The translations under genes and the position numbers were made by a program. Under the pieces are notes generated by a model. It saw only the letters and a program-made list of their open reading frames with translations. It did not search any database and was not told the origin of the DNA. From contig NZ_JANJZD010000002.1 in assembly GCF_024623325.1 (NCBI RefSeq), positions 62,001 to 126,000 on the forward strand: a stretch of 64,000 nt of DNA. Direction: 5' to 3'. This stretch comes from Acetatifactor muris. Lineage in GTDB: Bacteria; Bacillota; Clostridia; Lachnospirales; Lachnospiraceae. Positions 60,108 to 64,000 of the stretch are shown here, piece by piece. How positions within the stretch are numbered: position 1 is the first letter of the stretch; each line of letters starts with the position of its first letter.

Positions 60108-62219
60108 TTACACTTCAAATGTCAGCTCGCCGTAACCGGGCACCGGCCACACATCCTTATCCACAATCATCTCCAGCTCATCAATGGGAGCACGCAGTTC
60201 TTCCATCACCTGCACAACGGTATCTTTATAGAAAAACGCCTGTGTCTTCGCGTCTTCCATACCGGCCGCCTGCACCGTAACCGCCTGCAGTCTGTTCAAC
60301 GCCGCCTTTGTCTCCGTCAGTTTCCTGTTCACCTCTGTCAGCAGCTCTGCCTGTACCACCGGCTCCGCACCTGCCTGCCGCACCGCAATTACTGTATCCG
60401 CCAGCATTTTTGTATATTTCATTACAGCTGGGATGTATTTTTTGCCTGCCATATCTATCATGGTGTTGGCTTCGATATGAATGGTCTTCGCGTAGGTCTC
60501 ATAGATAACTTCTTCTCTGGATTCCAGCTCAACCTTCGTAAAAATGCCGAATTTCTCGAACAGCCGCACCGACTTTTCCGTGGTCAGCGTACTGGCAGCC
60601 TCAACCATTGACTTAATATTGGGCAGCCCGCGGCGCTCTGCCTCTGCCACCCACTCGTCAGAATAGCCGTCGCCGTTGAAGATAATCCTCTGATGTTTCC
60701 CCATGTATTCTTTAATCAAGTCATGTACAGCCAGCTCAAAATCGTCCGCCTTCTCCAGAATGTCCGCCGCCTCACAGAAAGCTTCGGCCACAATGGCATT
60801 CAGTGTGGTATTGGGACTTGCAACAGAATCCGAACTGCCCACCATACGAAATTCGAACTTATTGCCCGTAAAAGCAAAAGGTGATGTTCTGTTACGGTCC
60901 GTGGCATCTTTCTCCAGATCCGGCAGCGTAGAGACACCTGTTTCCAGCTTACCCCCTTCCAGGCAGTGAGCAGCTTCCCCTGTCTCAACCAGCTGTTTTA
61001 CCACATCCTCCAGCTGCTCTCCCAGGAATACGGAGATAATGGCCGGCGGCGCCTCATTCGCTCCCAGTCTGTGATCATTTCCCACATCAGCCGCACTCTG
61101 GCGCAGCAGATCCGCGTGAGTATCCACAGCCTTAATAATGCAGGCCAACACCAGCAGGAACTGAATATTCTCATTGGGCGTCTCTCCTGGGTCCAGCATA
61201 TTGACGCCATTATCCGTGCCCAGGGACCAGTTATTGTGCTTACCGGAACCATTCACTCCCTTAAAGGGCTTCTCATGAAGCAGACAGGTCAGGCCGTGGC
61301 GTCCTGCCACTTTTTTCATGGTCTCCATCACCAGCTGATTATGGTCCACGGCAATATTGGCCGTCTCATACACCGGCGCCAGCTCGTGCTGTGCAGGCGC
61401 CACTTCGTTGTGCTCTGTTCTGGCCGTCACTCCCAGCTTCCACAGTTCCACATTTACATCCTTCATAAAGGCTCCCACCCGCTCCCGAATGGTGCCAAAG
61501 TAATGGTCCTCCAGCTCCTGTCCTTTGGGCGCAGGGGCACCGAACAAAGTCCTTCCGGTAAAAATCAGGTCCTCCCGCTGCAGATACTTCTCCCTGTCCA
61601 CCAGAAAGTATTCCTGTTCCGGCCCCACGCTGGCCACCACTTTCGCAGCTCCTGTATTGCCGAACAGCCGGACAATGCGCAGCGCCTGCTGGCTGATTGC
61701 CTCCATGGAACGCAGCAGCGGCGTCTTCTTATCCAGCGCCTCTCCTGTATATGAGCAGAAGGCCGTGGGAATACACAGCGTGACACCTGTGGAGTCTTCT
61801 TTCAGAAAGGCAGGGGAGGTAATATCCCATGCAGTGTAGCCTCTTGCCTCAAAAGTGGCCCGAAGTCCTCCCGACGGAAATGAAGAGGCATCCGGCTCCC
61901 CTTTAATCAGCTCTTTTCCGGAGAATTCCATGATCATCCTGCCGTCCTCATCCGGATGCGTCACAAAGGCATCGTGCTTTTCCGCCGTAATGCCGGTCAG
62001 CGGCTGGAACCAGTGTGTATAATGGGTGGCACCGTTTTCCACAGCCCAGTCTTTCATGGCTTTTGCAACTACTTCCGCAGCTGCCAGCGACAGCTCGCCT
62101 CCCTGGTCCATTACCCTCCGCACTTCTTTGTATACATTTTTGGGCAGCCTCTCTTTCATGGTTCCGAAAGTAAATACTTTACTTCCAAAGATTTCTTCCA
62201 CGTTTAACACTTCACTCAT
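60108..62219 (-). CDS. glnN: Glutamine synthetase type III
   Basis: 703 aa from ATG 62219 (GGAGAGGG upstream); the upstream frame is unlikely. GSIII signatures are visible: HWFQPLTGITAEKHDAF near 80, GPEQEYFLVDREKY near 225, NGSGKHNNWSLGTDNG near 360 and GANEAPPAIISVFLG near 415. The enzyme makes glutamine from glutamate, ammonia and ATP as a dodecamer. The length matches the family (about 700). Its leader contains a terminator-like hairpin, so expression is probably controlled by nitrogen status through attenuation. Confidence 0.95.
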   Translation of the reverse strand: MSEVLNVEEIFGSKVFTFGTMKERLPKNVYKEVRRVMDQGGELSLAAAEVVAKAMKDWAVENGATHYTHWFQPLTGITAEKHDAFVTHPDEDGRMIMEFSGKELIKGEPDASSFPSGGLRATFEARGYTAWDITSPAFLKEDSTGVTLCIPTAFCSYTGEALDKKTPLLRSMEAISQQALRIVRLFGNTGAAKVVASVGPEQEYFLVDREKYLQREDLIFTGRTLFGAPAPKGQELEDHYFGTIRERVGAFMKDVNVELWKLGVTARTEHNEVAPAQHELAPVYETANIAVDHNQLVMETMKKVAGRHGLTCLLHEKPFKGVNGSGKHNNWSLGTDNGVNMLDPGETPNENIQFLLVLACIIKAVDTHADLLRQSAADVGNDHRLGANEAPPAIISVFLGEQLEDVVKQLVETGEAAHCLEGGKLETGVSTLPDLEKDATDRNRTSPFAFTGNKFEFRMVGSSDSVASPNTTLNAIVAEAFCEAADILEKADDFELAVHDLIKEYMGKHQRIIFNGDGYSDEWVAEAERRGLPNIKSMVEAASTLTTEKSVRLFEKFGIFTKVELESREEVIYETYAKTIHIEANTMIDMAGKKYIPAVMKYTKMLADTVIAVRQAGAEPVVQAELLTEVNRKLTETKAALNRLQAVTVQAAGMEDAKTQAFFYKDTVVQVMEELRAPIDELEMIVDKDVWPVPGYGELTFEV

Positions 62220-62330
62220 CCTTTTTCCCTCTCCTTTACTGTTCACATTACGGCTTACGACACAGTCAAAACCATCCGGCTTTTGCCGAATCCAGACATT
62301 ATCCCACGGACCTGCAGGGTTCAAACACAT

Positions 62331-62365
62331 AAAAAGGTCCCAAAGTAAACCTTACTATGGAACCT
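62331..62365 (-). terminator. Attenuator-like terminator in the glnN leader
   Basis: On the minus strand AGGTTCC (62365 downward) pairs with GGGACCT across an inner AGTAA/TTACT stem, followed by TTTTT. It lies between the promoter (62425-62453) and glnN. Just before it, GAAC-GAGGAG-GTTC can form a small competing hairpin that uses part of the terminator stem, as in ANTAR-type antitermination; the loop is not the canonical A-x2-G-x2. Confidence 0.65.
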
Positions 62366-62424
62366 CCTCGTTCATTGATTGCAATTATATCGAAGTACCA
62401 GCCTGAAGTCTGCACTTTTTTTCT

Positions 62425-62453
62425 AAAATACTCTATTTCCCGGTAAAATGCAA
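62425..62453 (-). promoter_or_regulatory. Promoter of glnN
   Basis: TTGCAT (62448-62453), a 17-nt spacer and TATTTT (62425-62430) on the minus strand. Transcription would start near 62418, giving a leader of about 200 nt with the attenuator. Confidence 0.55.
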
Positions 62454-62644
62454 TACCTGAAATCCATTTTCTCGTTTTTCCCGGAAAAAAGGTCCCTTCC
62501 AGACCTGGTGTGAGCATATTGCACACAGTGCCGCCGGTAAAGGCCTTTTCCGGATCTGCCGAAAGGTTACTGATTAACATATGGACGAACAGGTCAGGAT
62601 GTGCTAAACTCAAGAAAATAACCGGGTGAAAAAGGAGTATTTCA

Positions 62645-63073
62645 TTGAACAGGACATTTAAAAATCTTCTGACTCAGTTTATCAAATTTGGTATCGTAGG
62701 CGTCATCAACACAGTGCTCTCCTATTTGATCACCAATGGAAGCTATTATATTCTGCATCTCCATGAGCAGATAAGCAACCTGATTTCCTTCCTGATTACC
62801 GTTCTGATTTCTTATTTGCTTAACAGCCGTTTCGTATTTCGTCAGGAGGAAGGGGCGCGGCAGCCCTGGTACAGGGCCCTGGCAAAAGTTTATGCCTCCT
62901 ATGCGCTGACAGAGCTGGTTCTGATGGGGATTCTTCTCTTTATTCAGGAGAGGCTGTTCGGCATCCCGCATTATATTGCCACCTTTGTCAATCTCTGTGT
63001 AACGGTCCCGCTGAATTTCCTTCTGAATAAATTCTGGGCTTACAGGAAGCAGGAGAAGCGAGAAGAACAGTAA
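62645..63073 (+). CDS. GtrA-family membrane protein
   Basis: 142 aa from TTG 62645 (AAGGAG upstream). Four helices: FIKFGIVGVINTVLSYLIT, ISFLITVLISYLLNSRFVF, YALTELVLMGILLFI and FVNLCVTVPLNFLLNKFWAY, the GtrA topology with its C-terminal N-K-F-W motif. Members are thought to move lipid-linked sugars across the membrane. The next gene on the strand is a sugar aminotransferase, so a surface-polysaccharide locus may begin here and continue past the window. Confidence 0.9.
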   Translation: MNRTFKNLLTQFIKFGIVGVINTVLSYLITNGSYYILHLHEQISNLISFLITVLISYLLNSRFVFRQEEGARQPWYRALAKVYASYALTELVLMGILLFIQERLFGIPHYIATFVNLCVTVPLNFLLNKFWAYRKQEKREEQ

Positions 63074-63095
63074 TGTAAAAAAACGGCAATATTTC

Positions 63096-63124
63096 TTGAA
63101 GAAGCGCTGACATTGTGTTACACT
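63096..63124 (+). promoter_or_regulatory. Promoter of the aminotransferase gene
   Basis: TTGAAG (63096-63101), a 17-nt spacer and TACACT (63119-63124), about 70 nt upstream of the start codon. Confidence 0.55.
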
Positions 63125-63192
63125 GATACTGGTTTTTTATGCAATGCGGGAAATCCTGCAAATACTGACAGGAAGGAATCGTAAGGCTATCA

Positions 63193-64000
63193 ATGAATAT
63201 TATGCCTAACCGTATGGACTACGGTTTTATGAAATATCAGAGGGAATTCGAGGAGAAAGCATTGTCCGTGCTGCGGTCCGGATGGTATGTGCTGGGAAAG
63301 GAAGTGGCTTCTTTCGAAGAAAATTTTGCCGCCTATACCGGTTCCAAATGCTGTGTGGGCCTGGCCAGCGGCCTGGATGCCCTGTGGATTGCCGTAAAGC
63401 TTCTGGGTATCGGTCCCGGCGACGAGGTGCTTATCCAGGGCAATACTTACATCGCCAGCGTCATGGGTATTACCATCAACGGCGCCACTCCCGTATTTGT
63501 GGAGCCGGATGAATATTACCAGATTAATGCGGACAAGATAGAGGAGAAGATTACGGAGAAAACCAAAGCGATAATGGTGGTGCATCTGTACGGTCATGTG
63601 GCTGATATGGATAAAATCATGCACATCTGTAAAAAGCATCATCTGAAGCTGATTGAAGACTGTGCCCAATCCCACGGTGCGCTCTATAAGGGAAAAATGA
63701 CAGGGACTTTCGGCGATGCCGGTTGCTTTTCCTTTTATCCATCCAAAAATCTGGGCGCTTTCGGCGATGCCGGCGCACTGGTGACCAACGATGCCGGACT
63801 GGCGGAAGATGCCCGCGTGTTCCGGAATTACGGCAGCGAAAAGCGTTATTACAATAAAGTGGTGGGAGCCAACTCCAGGCTGGACGAGCTGCAGGCCGGA
63901 CTTCTCAACGTGCGGCTGGCTCATATGGAGGAAATCACGGAAGAACGCCGACAGCTGGCGGAAGTATACAGCCGGCAGCTTCATCAGGAGAACATTCTCC
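63193..64000 (+). CDS. DegT/DnrJ/EryC1 sugar aminotransferase, C-terminus cut
   Basis: 269 residues are present before the window ends; a full protein has about 370. The PLP-enzyme motifs are LASGLDALWIAVKLLGIGPG near 55-75, IEDCAQSHGALYKG near 155 and FYPSKNLGAFGDAG near 178-191 with the PLP-binding Lys. FRNYGSEKRYYNKVVGANSR is typical of the QdtB/FdtB-like group that makes 3-amino-3,6-dideoxyhexoses, though this assignment is tentative. The start ATG 63193 has AAGG upstream. Probably part of a glycan locus with the GtrA gene. Confidence 0.9.
   Translation, partial: MNIMPNRMDYGFMKYQREFEEKALSVLRSGWYVLGKEVASFEENFAAYTGSKCCVGLASGLDALWIAVKLLGIGPGDEVLIQGNTYIASVMGITINGATPVFVEPDEYYQINADKIEEKITEKTKAIMVVHLYGHVADMDKIMHICKKHHLKLIEDCAQSHGALYKGKMTGTFGDAGCFSFYPSKNLGAFGDAGALVTNDAGLAEDARVFRNYGSEKRYYNKVVGANSRLDELQAGLLNVRLAHMEEITEERRQLAEVYSRQLHQENIL

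Noticed and set aside
62219..62645. glnA-type glutamine riboswitch upstream of glnN
   Set aside because: The conserved GACGGAAGTAGG-type core was not found; a terminator hairpin alone does not support it.

Overview
The window looks like a chromosomal segment of a gut-type member of the Lachnospiraceae (Clostridia, Bacillota). The grounds are Gram-positive ribosome binding sites and -35/-10 boxes, a type III glutamine synthetase, an FtsEX plus M23 hydrolase plus S41 protease block, a YjfB-type motility protein, CdaR, RpiR and AraC regulators, LplB/YtcP-type sugar permeases, and many small hypothetical proteins typical of clostridial mobile elements. The species cannot be read from the sequence. 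Nearly all genes from 1 to 44.8 kb lie on the minus strand.

Layout. (1) 1-17.5 kb is accessory DNA that looks like part of an integrative/conjugative or plasmid-like element: RecD-like helicase, YqaJ exonuclease, a replication-initiator-like protein, several element-type hypotheticals and a PIN toxin-antitoxin pair. Two of its operons begin with a related, about 250-nt, strongly structured leader RNA behind near-consensus promoters. Inside lies an AT-rich defence island (8.6-14.9 kb): RloA-RloB followed 11 nt later by a type II CBASS (CD-NTase, Cap2, Cap3, 2TM-SAVED effector), apparently one six-gene operon. (2) 17.5-24.5 kb holds leucine-rich-repeat, zinc-ribbon, ADP-ribosylglycohydrolase and membrane Ser/Thr kinase genes, with a divergent HTH gene. 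(3) 25-35 kb is mostly core: secreted protein, S41 protease (N-terminal frameshift), EnvC-like M23 protein, FtsX, FtsE, CdaR, YjfB, CvfB-like S1 protein, acyl-ACP thioesterase, CPBP protease. (4) 35.4-38.8 kb is a reverse-transcriptase operon: a 136-aa unknown protein, a structured region bounded by a 23-bp inverted repeat, 19-bp tandem repeats, the RT, and a translationally coupled DUF2142-like polytopic membrane protein. I regard this as the best candidate for an undescribed system. (5) 38.9-46 kb is a GH31 glycosidase/sugar ABC uptake locus with a divergent AraC regulator. (6) 46-51 kb holds a membrane XRE regulator, an NTF2-like protein, an rtcB-prfH RNA-repair/ribosome-rescue operon behind a leader peptide and terminator, and an Rpn-type nuclease gene with an in-frame stop. 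(7) 51.3-57.6 kb holds an RpiR regulator, a GH29 fucosidase and an iron/polyamine-type ABC importer. (8) 57.6-59.9 kb holds a Fic toxin/antitoxin pair, a gene fragment and an orphan excisionase-like gene, bounded by identical terminator hairpins next to tRNA-Gln: probably the remains of an integrated element. (9) 60-64 kb holds glnN with an attenuator-like leader, a GtrA protein and a sugar aminotransferase cut by the window end.

All functions are read from sequence motifs without database searches. Start codons were chosen by ribosome binding sites and several differ from the longest open frame.
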